Source: Longilinea sp035560795
Lineage (GTDB): Bacteria; Chloroflexota; Anaerolineae; Anaerolineales; Anaerolineaceae
NCBI GenBank assembly: GCA_035560795.1
Contig: DATMYV010000008.1
Coordinates: forward strand, 1-64,000
Length of the DNA stretch: 64,000 nt
Direction: 5' to 3'
The translations under genes and the position numbers were made by a program. Numbering within the stretch: position 1 is the stretch's first letter; the number at the start of each line of letters is the position of its first letter. The notes below the pieces were generated by a model that was not told the origin of the DNA, searched no databases, and was given only the letters and a program-made list of their open reading frames with translations. Shown piece after piece: positions 53,901 to 61,289 of this stretch.

Positions 53901-56900
53901 CCTCATTACTCATCGACACATTACTCTGAACTTGCCTTGCCACTCCATCCTTTACAAATGTCATCACCTTTGACAGCGTGTTGTAATCGGATAATCGTAA
54001 ATCTTCGCGGCGTTCAATGCCGTAATGCTCGCGTACCGCGGCAAACAGTTCGGCCTGCTTAACGGTATCGATACCCAGGGTCGCCTCAAGGTCCAGGTCC
54101 AATTCCAGCATTTCAGGTGGATAACCGGTTTTTTCAGAAACAAGCGAGAGGAGGTGCCGTTGGATTTCAACGTCGGAAGGCATGTTTTGAGTTACTGAGT
54201 TCGTAGTGGCTGATGAAGAGACAGCATCTCGATTTTCTTCCTCAGAACTCATTGCCACAGAACTTAGGACTTTTTCATCCTCAGAACTCATTGACCCAGA
54301 ACTCAGAACTTCCTGCTGCCTTTCCGCCCACAGTGATGGGCCATGCCCATATTGCCACAGCGATTTCTGCGGCGCGCGCTTTGGCGCACCCTGGTCGCGG
54401 ATGCGCAACGTACGCTGGACGACTTCATTCTTGGCAGACTCGTAACCAGCTACGACTGCCATCCAGCCATCGTGAACCTCCTGGTTAATGCGCTCGCCGG
54501 TGCCGGGAACCTTGTGCAGCAGCGACATGGCAATTTGCGAACCAAAACCAGCGCCCAGCCGCAGTGCAAACTCTGGTTGATATGCTCCACCGCGGGAGAG
54601 ATTCAAGTCTCCAAGATCGGGATCAGGCTCAAAGCCGTTGTCTATGTTAGCCACCGGCGGGACGTTTCCTGTTTCCAGCGCTTTCACAGCCACCACGTCC
54701 TCAATGCCCACGCCCATGGTGTGACCGGTGAAACCCTTGGTGTTTGAGACGATCACCTGGTTGGCCTGTGCCCCAAACACCTGGCGCAATGCCCGGATCT
54801 CCGCGGCAGCCGAACCGCCGCGGGCCGGAGTATAGGTTTCATGCGACATGAACATCATCCGGTCGGCTATGGCCTCGCGCTTCAGTCCAAAACGCTGTTC
54901 GGCAGTTGCCACCAGGCGTTCCATGACTTCGCTGACATGCTGTACGTCCAGGCGCGTGCCATGATAGGCACTGTTGGCAATTTGCGTGGATAGGATTTCA
55001 CAAATGGCGCGCACGCCGCGTTCGCGGGCGGCATCTTCGCTTTCCACAACCAGTGCAGCCGCGCCCATGCCCATGATCATGCCGTTGCGGCGGCGGTCAA
55101 AAGGCAGAGCTGCCAGCCGCAGGTCTTCCTCTGTGGTGGTTGCACCGCTGGCCAATAAACCCGTTCCAATCCAGTTCACGAGATTGCCGTCGGTCACGTC
55201 ATCGCCAGCGATCACCAGCACCCGTCGGCAGCGTCCGCTGCGAATCCAATCCTCCGCGATGCCAACGGCGTGCGTGGTGGTGGCACAGGCAGCGTTTACA
55301 TAGGTGTTGGGGCCGCGCGCGCCAATGTATTCGGCAAATTGTGAATGCCCCATTGCCAGAATGCGAAAGATGAAGCGCCGGTCGAAGTGGTAATCCAATT
55401 GGCTGAGGGATGCTTCCAGTTCCCGCACGCGCTGCGTTAAAGCTTTTTGCACATCAACCTTGGCGGGGAATTGCGCCATTAAGCTGCGCAGTTCAGCCAG
55501 TTGATTGTTGAGTGATTGATACTCAGAGAAGCGTGCAGATTCCTCGGCCAACCTTTCAAGGCCGGGGAAGGCCGAGCCAAAGATGACGCCGGTCTCATCC
55601 GCCAGGGCTTCCGGCAGCATCCAGCGGTTGGGTAGGTAGGAACCGGTACTGGTCCGTTTGTAATTCATCACCAGCGGAATGCCTGCGTCGCGCAGAGCTT
55701 CCACGCCTGCGGCGATGGCAAGCTGGGTCGAGATGTCCGTTGCGTCCACCCGGTCGACTGGCACGCCAAATTCGGCCGTCAGGTCAAAGTCGCCGCTTTG
55801 TCCGGCCAGTTTAACCGTCTGGTCCAACGAATCAATTGTCACCATTTGGGCGCCAGCCTCGCTTTTTTCCAGGCGGGTCACCTGATGTTCCAACATGGCG
55901 TTGCGTTTTTCGTCTGATAGCGGTTCGATGAATTGCTCTCCGCGCAGGATGCGCGCTACATTGTCATCCTCAAACACATGTTTGCCGCGGCCGGGCAAAC
56001 CCAGGCCAGCCCCGGTGATCACCACGGAACCGGTCAGTGGCACAATGCCATCAGGAAGTGAGGCCGCCTGGACTGTTTGCGTTGCGGTTATTTCCACTGG
56101 AAGTGCGGGTCTTTGCGTTAGAGCCCGCGGTCCCATTCCGGCGGCGTACAGGCCGCATAATGCCTCGTTGAAACTGGTGCGCGCGCCTTTGCGCGGATGA
56201 TTGGTCGCCACGAGCGTAATGCCTTCTTTGCCCTTGAGAATATCGGTAGCCAAAGCATTCAACACCCTTTTTGGTCCCACTTCGGCAAACACGCGCGCGC
56301 CCTGTGCGTAAAGCGTTTCAATGCCATGGATGAATTGCACCGGCGAAGTGACCTGTTGCGCGAGCAGATCAAGGATTTCTTCCTTCCCGGCGGGATATAA
56401 ATCGCCGGTCACATTTGCAACCACTGGAATGAGAGGTGGTTGCACATTCATACGGGCTATCACCTTGCGCAGAGGTTCGCTGGCGGGCGCCACAATCCGG
56501 GTGTGGAAGGCATGGGATACGGGTATCTTGACTGCCTGGAATCCGGCGGATTGAAATGCTGCCAATGCCTGCTCAACCGCGGCAGTTGCCCCCCCAATGA
56601 CCGATTGCTGCGGGCTGTTGATATTTGCCAGCACCACATAACCATCAATGGTTTTGAGAATGCTTTCCACCTCACCTAATGGAGCGGAGACAGCTGCCAT
56701 ACAACCGTTATCCTCCATCGAGACTTTTGACATCTCCCGTCCGCGCGCGCTGACCACCTCCAGCGCTTCGGCAAAGGTCAGCACACCTGCGGCCACCAGG
56801 GCGGCATATTCGCCCAAACTGTGGCCGATGACCAGATCCGGCTCGAAACCGAATTTCTTCATTAATCGCAGCAACGCCACGTTGGCTGTCAATACAGCCG

Positions 56901-58944
56901 GTTGGGTGATTTCAGTGTTCTTTAAGTCATTTTCCGCCTGGGCAACCGCGTCGGGGTCGCCATCCACATAGATATAACTGGTCAGCGGCCGTCCCAGGAT
57001 GGGCGTCATGACTTCATCCGCTTCGCGGAAGGTTTCGGCAGCCAAAGGCTCGACCTCGCACAGGTCTTTGAGCATGTTCACATACTGGCTGCCCTGGCCA
57101 GGGAAGAGGAAAGCCAGTTTGCCCGCCTTGCCGCTGCCGCGATAGACGGCATGCGCGCCCAATGCGCTCCAGGCTGCCGGAGAAGTGCTCTCAAACGCCT
57201 GCAATGTCTTTTCACAGCGTTTGATCAACTCTTCGACGGAGTCGAAATCAAGCGCCAGGCGCTCATTACGCGCGAGTGCATCGGGTGAAGGAATGGTTTG
57301 TTCGGGCAGGCGGCCGGCCCGGGCGTTTTCAAGCGTTTTTTCGAGATTGGTTTTCAACTCTGCTGTGGAATTTGCACTCAAAAAGAGCAGGCCGCGGTAA
57401 AAAGCCGGCCAGGCTTGCCCCTCGGCAGCCAGAACGGCGGCAGGTTGTGCAGCGGAAGCTGGTTCCATTTTAATGGCGGGTTGTGTAAGATTGGCCGCCG
57501 GAAAGAATTGCCGGTCGCTGGTCAATAGGCCGGGAATGTGTTCTTCCACCACCAGGTGGAAGTTCGTCCCGCCAAAACCAAACGAGCTGATTCCTGCGCG
57601 GCGGACTTCGTCGGATTTCTTCTCCCAGGGCCGGGCAGTTGTGTTCACCCGAATGGGCAGGTGTGCAAAATCAATGTTTGGATTCGGCCGCTCGAAATTG
57701 ACCGACGGCGGCAGCTGCTGTTCATGAAGTGCATAAATGGTCTTCAGCAGTGCAGCCGCACCGGCCGCACTCTTGAGATGCCCAATATTGGATTTCACCG
57801 ACCCGAGGGCAATTTTACCGGTGGGCAGGTCCAATGCGCCAAAGACTGAATTCAGGCTGCCCACCTCGACCACATCACCCACCCGGGTGGAAGTGCCGTG
57901 GCCTTCAATTAGACTGACCGTGCGCGGATCAAGACCGGCATTCTGCCAGGCGCGTTCGATTGCGCGCTGCTGGCCAATCGGGTTGGGAGCCGTGATGCCC
58001 TTACCCTTGCCATCGCTGCTGCTGCCCACCCCGCGGATGATGGCATAAATCCGGTCTCCGTCGCGTTCAGCATCCACCAGGCGCTTTAGTAGAAAAATGG
58101 CTGCCCCTTCTCCCATAACAAATCCGTTTGCACCGTCCGCATAGGGCCGCGAACCGTCCGGGCTGAGCGCGCCAATTTTGCTGAACTTGACATAAGCCTC
58201 GGGACCCATATTCCGGTCCACCCCGCCTGCCAGAACTGCATCGAAATGGCCGGCAGTCAGCCCGTCCATCGCGCCTTGCAGCGCTGCCAGCGAAGAAGCA
58301 CAGGCCGCATCAGTAACGTAGTTCGCTCCGCCCAGATTAAATACATTGGCCACCCGTCCCGCGATGATGTTGGAAAGTTCCCCCGGCATGGTATCTTCCG
58401 TGATCGGGCGCAAACGGGCATCGATTTCGGCCTGCAGACCTACGAGCAATGCTCGTTGCGATTCAGGCGGCAGCCCTTTGAAAGCTGCTGTTTTCGTCAA
58501 GGCATCGCTGTATTCCGGCAGTCGCAGTCGAAAACTGGAGTCGTAATGATTTTCACCCGCCAGGGCATTTCCAAGGATCACCGCTGTACGGGCAGGATCC
58601 AGGGCGCGTGTGGGATAACCGTAATCGTTCAATGCCTGGTAGCTGGCAGCAATTGCCCATTGTTGAGCCGGATCCATTTGTTCCAATACGCGCGGCGGGA
58701 TGGCGATGCCCATTTTCTGCGGTTCAAGGCGAAAATCGCGCACCCATGCGCCAATTTTTGAATAGGTTTTATCCGGTTGGCTGGCATCCGGATGGTAGTA
58801 CAAATCCACTCGCCAACGGTCAGGGGGTACTTCGGTAATGGAATAGCGGCCGGACTGGATATTTTTCCAGAACGAATTTGCATCCGGGGCATCCGGCAGG
58901 ATGGCCCCCACGCCAACTATCGCAACAGCCTTTGGATCTAGCAT
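50941..58944 (-). CDS. PUFA-synthase-like type I polyketide/lipid synthase: KS-AT-KS-ACP-ACP-KR-DH
   Basis: This 2667-residue iterative synthase is a single polypeptide. KS1 (about 1-470) has C215 (DAACASS), H349 (EGHGTS) and H389 (SNIGHL). AT (about 635-950) has nucleophile S709 in GHSLGEY. KS2 (about 1000-1490) has C1220 (NAACATTTHA), HETYTPARGG and NTKGFTGHTMG, so its triad looks intact; it carries a long insertion before the Cys. Two carrier domains (about 1585-1665 and 1710-1790) follow, with LGIDTVKQ at T1627 and T1750 where serine is expected. The KR (about 1870-2330) has SGGSGGIVAP and a YSAAN active site. The PKS-type DH (about 2370-2660) has DHALNGIPVLPG. There is no thioesterase. 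GGAGGA precedes the ATG. Confidence 0.93.
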   Translation of the reverse strand: MLDPKAVAIVGVGAILPDAPDANSFWKNIQSGRYSITEVPPDRWRVDLYYHPDASQPDKTYSKIGAWVRDFRLEPQKMGIAIPPRVLEQMDPAQQWAIAASYQALNDYGYPTRALDPARTAVILGNALAGENHYDSSFRLRLPEYSDALTKTAAFKGLPPESQRALLVGLQAEIDARLRPITEDTMPGELSNIIAGRVANVFNLGGANYVTDAACASSLAALQGAMDGLTAGHFDAVLAGGVDRNMGPEAYVKFSKIGALSPDGSRPYADGANGFVMGEGAAIFLLKRLVDAERDGDRIYAIIRGVGSSSDGKGKGITAPNPIGQQRAIERAWQNAGLDPRTVSLIEGHGTSTRVGDVVEVGSLNSVFGALDLPTGKIALGSVKSNIGHLKSAAGAAALLKTIYALHEQQLPPSVNFERPNPNIDFAHLPIRVNTTARPWEKKSDEVRRAGISSFGFGGTNFHLVVEEHIPGLLTSDRQFFPAANLTQPAIKMEPASAAQPAAVLAAEGQAWPAFYRGLLFLSANSTAELKTNLEKTLENARAGRLPEQTIPSPDALARNERLALDFDSVEELIKRCEKTLQAFESTSPAAWSALGAHAVYRGSGKAGKLAFLFPGQGSQYVNMLKDLCEVEPLAAETFREADEVMTPILGRPLTSYIYVDGDPDAVAQAENDLKNTEITQPAVLTANVALLRLMKKFGFEPDLVIGHSLGEYAALVAAGVLTFAEALEVVSARGREMSKVSMEDNGCMAAVSAPLGEVESILKTIDGYVVLANINSPQQSVIGGATAAVEQALAAFQSAGFQAVKIPVSHAFHTRIVAPASEPLRKVIARMNVQPPLIPVVANVTGDLYPAGKEEILDLLAQQVTSPVQFIHGIETLYAQGARVFAEVGPKRVLNALATDILKGKEGITLVATNHPRKGARTSFNEALCGLYAAGMGPRALTQRPALPVEITATQTVQAASLPDGIVPLTGSVVITGAGLGLPGRGKHVFEDDNVARILRGEQFIEPLSDEKRNAMLEHQVTRLEKSEAGAQMVTIDSLDQTVKLAGQSGDFDLTAEFGVPVDRVDATDISTQLAIAAGVEALRDAGIPLVMNYKRTSTGSYLPNRWMLPEALADETGVIFGSAFPGLERLAEESARFSEYQSLNNQLAELRSLMAQFPAKVDVQKALTQRVRELEASLSQLDYHFDRRFIFRILAMGHSQFAEYIGARGPNTYVNAACATTTHAVGIAEDWIRSGRCRRVLVIAGDDVTDGNLVNWIGTGLLASGATTTEEDLRLAALPFDRRRNGMIMGMGAAALVVESEDAARERGVRAICEILSTQIANSAYHGTRLDVQHVSEVMERLVATAEQRFGLKREAIADRMMFMSHETYTPARGGSAAAEIRALRQVFGAQANQVIVSNTKGFTGHTMGVGIEDVVAVKALETGNVPPVANIDNGFEPDPDLGDLNLSRGGAYQPEFALRLGAGFGSQIAMSLLHKVPGTGERINQEVHDGWMAVVAGYESAKNEVVQRTLRIRDQGAPKRAPQKSLWQYGHGPSLWAERQQEVLSSGSMSSEDEKVLSSVAMSSEEENRDAVSSSATTNSVTQNMPSDVEIQRHLLSLVSEKTGYPPEMLELDLDLEATLGIDTVKQAELFAAVREHYGIERREDLRLSDYNTLSKVMTFVKDGVARQVQSNVSMSNEEAEVLSLVPMSSEEEVRSSPSTQTSSTQNTLSDVEIQQYLLAIVSEKTGYPPEMLELDLDLEADLGIDTVKQAELFAAVREHFGIERREDLRLSDYNTLAKVMAFVREGIQGSESMNSEDEEVLSSVSMRSEAGNGFSSVTQTSSTPISTIHRRIPVPVLRPTLALCLPTGVELDENSRVLIVTDQNGVADVLDRKLRVRKVKVTKVSVVSTEEKNSMFSLLKEEGPFTGVYFLPGLDSEPSLAEMTAKNWDRLLEERLFMLAALLRSLPDNAFLVCATRLGGLHGYGPQGSTAAVSGGLRGLAKAIAREREKMLVKVVDFEQDASASKVAGCLIDETLLDPGTVEIGLEGGLRYGISLAEKPLMESEAQLPEGAVFVISGGSGGIVAPVVQDLARATRGHFYLLGRSALASADDPDLALLRSDREALKHEITRRLTDSGERATPSRVDAKLAALERAAATLETMAHVEKLGGKAVYIACDVTTPQAVEYAVQQVLAVEGWVDGLIHAAGLDHSRKLESKPDEEFRQVVAVKAGGFFHLWKTLEKHKALPRFMAVFTSISGRFGNSGQTDYSAANDLAARLAAAIQSEHPEIRVVALDWGAWAEVGMASRGYILRLMQMAGIEMLNPLQAAPLVRAELLTGRDCEVILAGALGQLESASNADGGLDLERANDALRAGKPIHTMLSRVTGMSLNEGILLEADLDPNTEPFLKDHALNGIPVLPGVMGIEGFTVAAKHIASVLGSAKAGFEVARLDDIKFLAPFKFYRNQPRRSAWKARVLRTAEGLVAEVVLESDMLLHNKTVEHMRHFSGRVLLQPQVDHHDLIVAAPKWNGAYTVQAAEIYKLYFHGPSFQVLAGVQRSGEVVLGRLQHDLPAITSGGQTLFSTPILLELCLQTAGVWEAGLTGTLGLPSSIGQLRLHKNKTNGAAIFAEVSPSRLPDGSLIFDARVVDAKGRVYLEVDNYRTSPLPYSVEDGLIQPFKTLVQGK
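53455..54325 (-). repeat. Duplicated ACP modules and Ser/Glu-rich linkers inside the synthase
   Basis: The two carrier domains are near-copies, 123 residues apart. Three linkers (about 54185-54325, 53805-53940 and 53455-53575) share variants of SMSSEDEKVLSSV and MSSEEE, followed by S/T/Q-rich stretches (TQTSSTQN). Nucleotide differences in both domains and linkers are many, so these are diverged duplications rather than recent or assembly copies. Confidence 0.75.
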
Positions 58945-59257
58945 GACATTTCCTCCGAGCAGTTAGCGCAACGCAGAAAACGCGCGCCTTGGATGAGGTT
59001 TGCCTGTCCTCCGGGATTTCAAATTGCTCTTAAATCAATAAATGCTATACGACCAAACCTCCAGCATGCCCCCAATCACAGGCTGGACCAACAATAAAAC
59101 GATCTATTCATTTTTAGCATTTGGAACCGGCTGCGCCATTCAACCTGGTAAGGGGCGGCGGTGGAACAGCTGGCGGATTGGCAAGTCTCTAGAGAGTGTA
59201 AACACCGTATCCCGCTTTAGGTTGCTGGCCGAATAAGGCTATCAAGTTAAAAGATCT
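58945..59257. other. Divergent intergenic region, synthase leader side
   Basis: This 313-base stretch separates the synthase start (-) from the promoter of the GlsB-type gene (+). Besides the synthase ribosome site (GGAGGA on the minus strand) I see no gene. A weak minus-strand promoter candidate (TTGGTC, 17-base spacer, TTAAGA) lies near 59020-59055. A 64-codon open frame at 59042-59236 has no coding features. Confidence 0.4.
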
Positions 59258-59286
59258 TTGGGTCGATCAAACCAGAATGTTACAAT
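59258..59286 (+). promoter_or_regulatory. Putative promoter of the GlsB/YeaQ-type gene
   Basis: -35 TTGGGT (59258-59263), 17-base spacer, -10 TACAAT (59281-59286); leader of about 50 bases to the ATG at 59343. Confidence 0.45.
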
Positions 59287-59342
59287 TATTATGAATCAAA
59301 CGGTAATTGCAAGAATGTTCCGTCTATGAATTAAGGAGGAAA

Positions 59343-59603
59343 ATGATGGGATGGTTATCCTGGATTCTTTTTGGAGCCCTGGCCGGTTGGGCTGCCAGCG
59401 TGGTGACCGGACGAAATTCGCGCATGGGTTGTCTGGCGAATGTGATCATTGGCGTATTGGGCGCCTTCATCGGCGGGTTTCTCTATACGCTGCTGACCGG
59501 AAAAGGTATTTCGATCGGGTTCAACTGGCTGAGTTTTCTGGTGGCCGTCATCGGTGCGACCTTGCTGTTGATGATCACCGGCTTGTTCAGCCGCCGCAGG
59601 TGA
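59343..59603 (+). CDS. GlsB/YeaQ/YmgE-family membrane protein
   Basis: This 86-residue protein has three membrane helices and the family pattern: WLSWILFGALAGWAASVVTGRN (about 3-24), then GCLANVIIGVLGAFIGGFLY and WLSFLVAVIGATLLLMITGLF. Members (transglycosylase-associated protein in older annotation) are small envelope-stress membrane proteins of unproven function. ATGATG follows AAGGAGG, a near-ideal ribosome site; an upstream ATG at 59307 has none. A strong terminator follows. It lies between the synthase and P450 genes on the opposite strand. Confidence 0.88.
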   Translation: MMGWLSWILFGALAGWAASVVTGRNSRMGCLANVIIGVLGAFIGGFLYTLLTGKGISIGFNWLSFLVAVIGATLLLMITGLFSRRR

Positions 59604-59623
59604 TCTTTACCCAATTCTCAAGC

Positions 59624-59656
59624 AAACAGCCGGCCCATAGCCGGCTGTTTATATTC
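59624..59656. terminator. Bidirectional intrinsic terminator
   Basis: A perfect 11-bp stem (AAACAGCCGGC at 59624-59634, GCCGGCTGTTT at 59640-59650) with loop CCATA is followed by ATATT on +. On the minus strand the AAACA/TGTTT borders let it end the P450 transcript. Confidence 0.85.
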
Positions 59657-59668
59657 CCATTTGTTGCT

Positions 59669-60844
59669 TTAGCGGTCAACCGCGACGATAAAGTTGCGGA
59701 ATTCGTAGCCTTTGATGGTGTCATTCATGGCCATTTCCGGCTCCCGAACGATGCGCAGCCCTGCCAGGCGCAGGAATTGCTGCAAGAATAGATCGGTTTC
59801 GGCAATAGCAATAAACTCGCCTGCGCAGCGGTGCGGCCCAAAACCAAAGCCCATCAATGCGCCTGAAACGCCTTTCATTAGCGCCCGCTCTGGGATGATT
59901 TCACCGGCATCCGCTCCGGCTGTACGCCCATCCAGGTTGATGGCCACAATATCCAGGTCAATCAACGCGCCAGCTGGAATGGTTACAGTTTGACCGACGC
60001 TGGTCAAGGTCACCTCGCTGACTGCACGGCGGTACAGGTGGCCAACCACCGGCTCCAGGCGCAGCAATTCGTACAGGATACGGCTGCGTTCCTCATCACT
60101 CCCACCCAGATATTTTTGACGCAATTCAGGTTGCCGCAACAGGTGCCACGACGCGGCACAGATGAATTCCTGCGTGGTCACCATGCCAGCCGCACCGTAG
60201 GTGATACACTCGGCAATAATCTCGCTGCTGCCGTAGCCGTTATCCAGCAGGTGCGAGATGACATCTTCCTTGCGCTGTGCCTGGCGCGAACGAATGGCCG
60301 GACGAACATCGCGCAGCCAGAACTCAAGCATGCGCGCCTGCACACCCACAAATCGCACCATTCCGCCCGGCGTGCGGTCTACGTTCAGATCGGCGTGCAA
60401 AATACCCTCCAGCCGGCTGGTCAGCCCGTCGGTCGGGCTGTCGGTCAGGCCGACAACCTCTGAAGCCACGCCAATCGCCAGGCGCGCCGCCAGCCGGTTG
60501 AGGTCTGCCTGCCCATCGCGCCGTAAAATCGCAAGGACATCGGCGACATATTTCTCCATCATCGGACGGTAGCGCCCCTGGATCGTCGCCGGCGAAAAGA
60601 ATCGCGCAATCTGTTTGCGCTGGTCCTGGTGTACTTTCCCATCCTGAAAGAGTACGGGGCGCGCCATGGCTTTGGGCATCATTTCAACCGATTCAGATTT
60701 GAACCCGGCCTGGACCACGTTTGCCTGTAGAATCGCGCGCGCTTCGGCATAACCGCGCACGTGCCACACGCCGCCTAAATCGCATTCCAGAACCGGAAGC
60801 ATTTCGGCCAGATCACGGGGAGCTGTTTTCGAGGCTGTTTGCAT
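59669..60844 (-). CDS. Cytochrome P450
   Basis: This 391-residue soluble P450 has the heme loop GFGFGPHRCAGEF with ligand C340 and the K-helix ELLRLEP (ExxR). The I-helix reads YGAAGMVTTQEF; where most P450s have an acidic residue before the conserved Thr (AGxE/DT), this one has Val (AGMVTT). The protein is within the normal bacterial size. Substrate is unknown; its location and shared strand with the synthase suggest that it may tailor the lipid/polyketide product. It is preceded by a TetR-type operator overlapping its promoter. AAAGGGA precedes the ATG. Confidence 0.92.
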   Translation of the reverse strand: MQTASKTAPRDLAEMLPVLECDLGGVWHVRGYAEARAILQANVVQAGFKSESVEMMPKAMARPVLFQDGKVHQDQRKQIARFFSPATIQGRYRPMMEKYVADVLAILRRDGQADLNRLAARLAIGVASEVVGLTDSPTDGLTSRLEGILHADLNVDRTPGGMVRFVGVQARMLEFWLRDVRPAIRSRQAQRKEDVISHLLDNGYGSSEIIAECITYGAAGMVTTQEFICAASWHLLRQPELRQKYLGGSDEERSRILYELLRLEPVVGHLYRRAVSEVTLTSVGQTVTIPAGALIDLDIVAINLDGRTAGADAGEIIPERALMKGVSGALMGFGFGPHRCAGEFIAIAETDLFLQQFLRLAGLRIVREPEMAMNDTIKGYEFRNFIVAVDR

Positions 60845-60886
60845 TTGTCCCTTTCTTGAACGTACTAAACACTACAGAATAGTTTA

Positions 60887-60920
60887 ATTATAATGGAAAA
60901 TCCGACCGGTCGGTCGGATT
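60887..60920 (-). promoter_or_regulatory. P450 promoter with overlapping TetR-type operator
   Basis: The minus-strand -10 TATAAT (plus 60887-60892; part of ATTATAAT 60887-60894) lies about 43 bases before the P450 ATG. A 22-bp inverted repeat (arms AATCCGAC and GTCGGATT, centre CGGTCG, 60899-60920) covers the spacer and -35 position. The CCGACCGGTCGG core matches sites bound by many TetR/AcrR repressors. No TetR gene is in the window. Confidence 0.7.
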
Positions 60921-61289
60921 CATATTCCCATTGTACAATCTTTTATGATCAGGTTTGCGGGATGGTCAGACCCTGGCTGCGGTAGGGTGCCAGCTGGGAT
61001 TTCAGCAGGCCAGCTCCGGTGATCCGGTTCGTCAGTGCAATAACCGGCATAATCACGAAAAGCACTGCTCTGCCTTATTTCACGGCCGAAACCAGCTACT
61101 CTGGTACCACTCTGCCATTTTGGTGCAGTCGCTCCAGAAGACCTGGTCGACGTTCTGGCTTCAACAGGGTTTCATTTTTCTTCAATACTGCTTCCTGAGT
61201 TATGATCAATTTCATATTTCGTGCAATAATGTGCAAATGCATGTGACTCCGTAATATTTTTAGTTATATCGATTCCCCCTTGTCACAGG
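60921..61289. other. Intergenic region without a convincing gene
   Basis: This 369-base stretch runs between the P450 operator and the MFS gene. The only hint is a minus-strand 39-codon frame (61096-61215; ATG, basic protein ending RVVPE) with no ribosome site, and open fragments further on in the same direction broken by stops. It could be a decayed gene; I cannot identify it. A plus-strand 99-codon frame at 60955-61254 overlaps it and looks non-coding. Confidence 0.3.

Noticed and set aside
53590..54180. Assembly duplication as the cause of the two ACPs
   Set aside because: The copies differ at many nucleotides, including the Thr codons (ACC/ACG), so they are biological duplications.
59042..59236. 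64-codon plus-strand frame between the synthase and the GlsB-type gene
   Set aside because: No ribosome site, low-complexity composition and no motif.
60955..61254. 99-codon plus-strand frame between P450 and MFS genes
   Set aside because: Unusual composition rich in His, Gln and Cys, no ribosome site and no recognisable domain.
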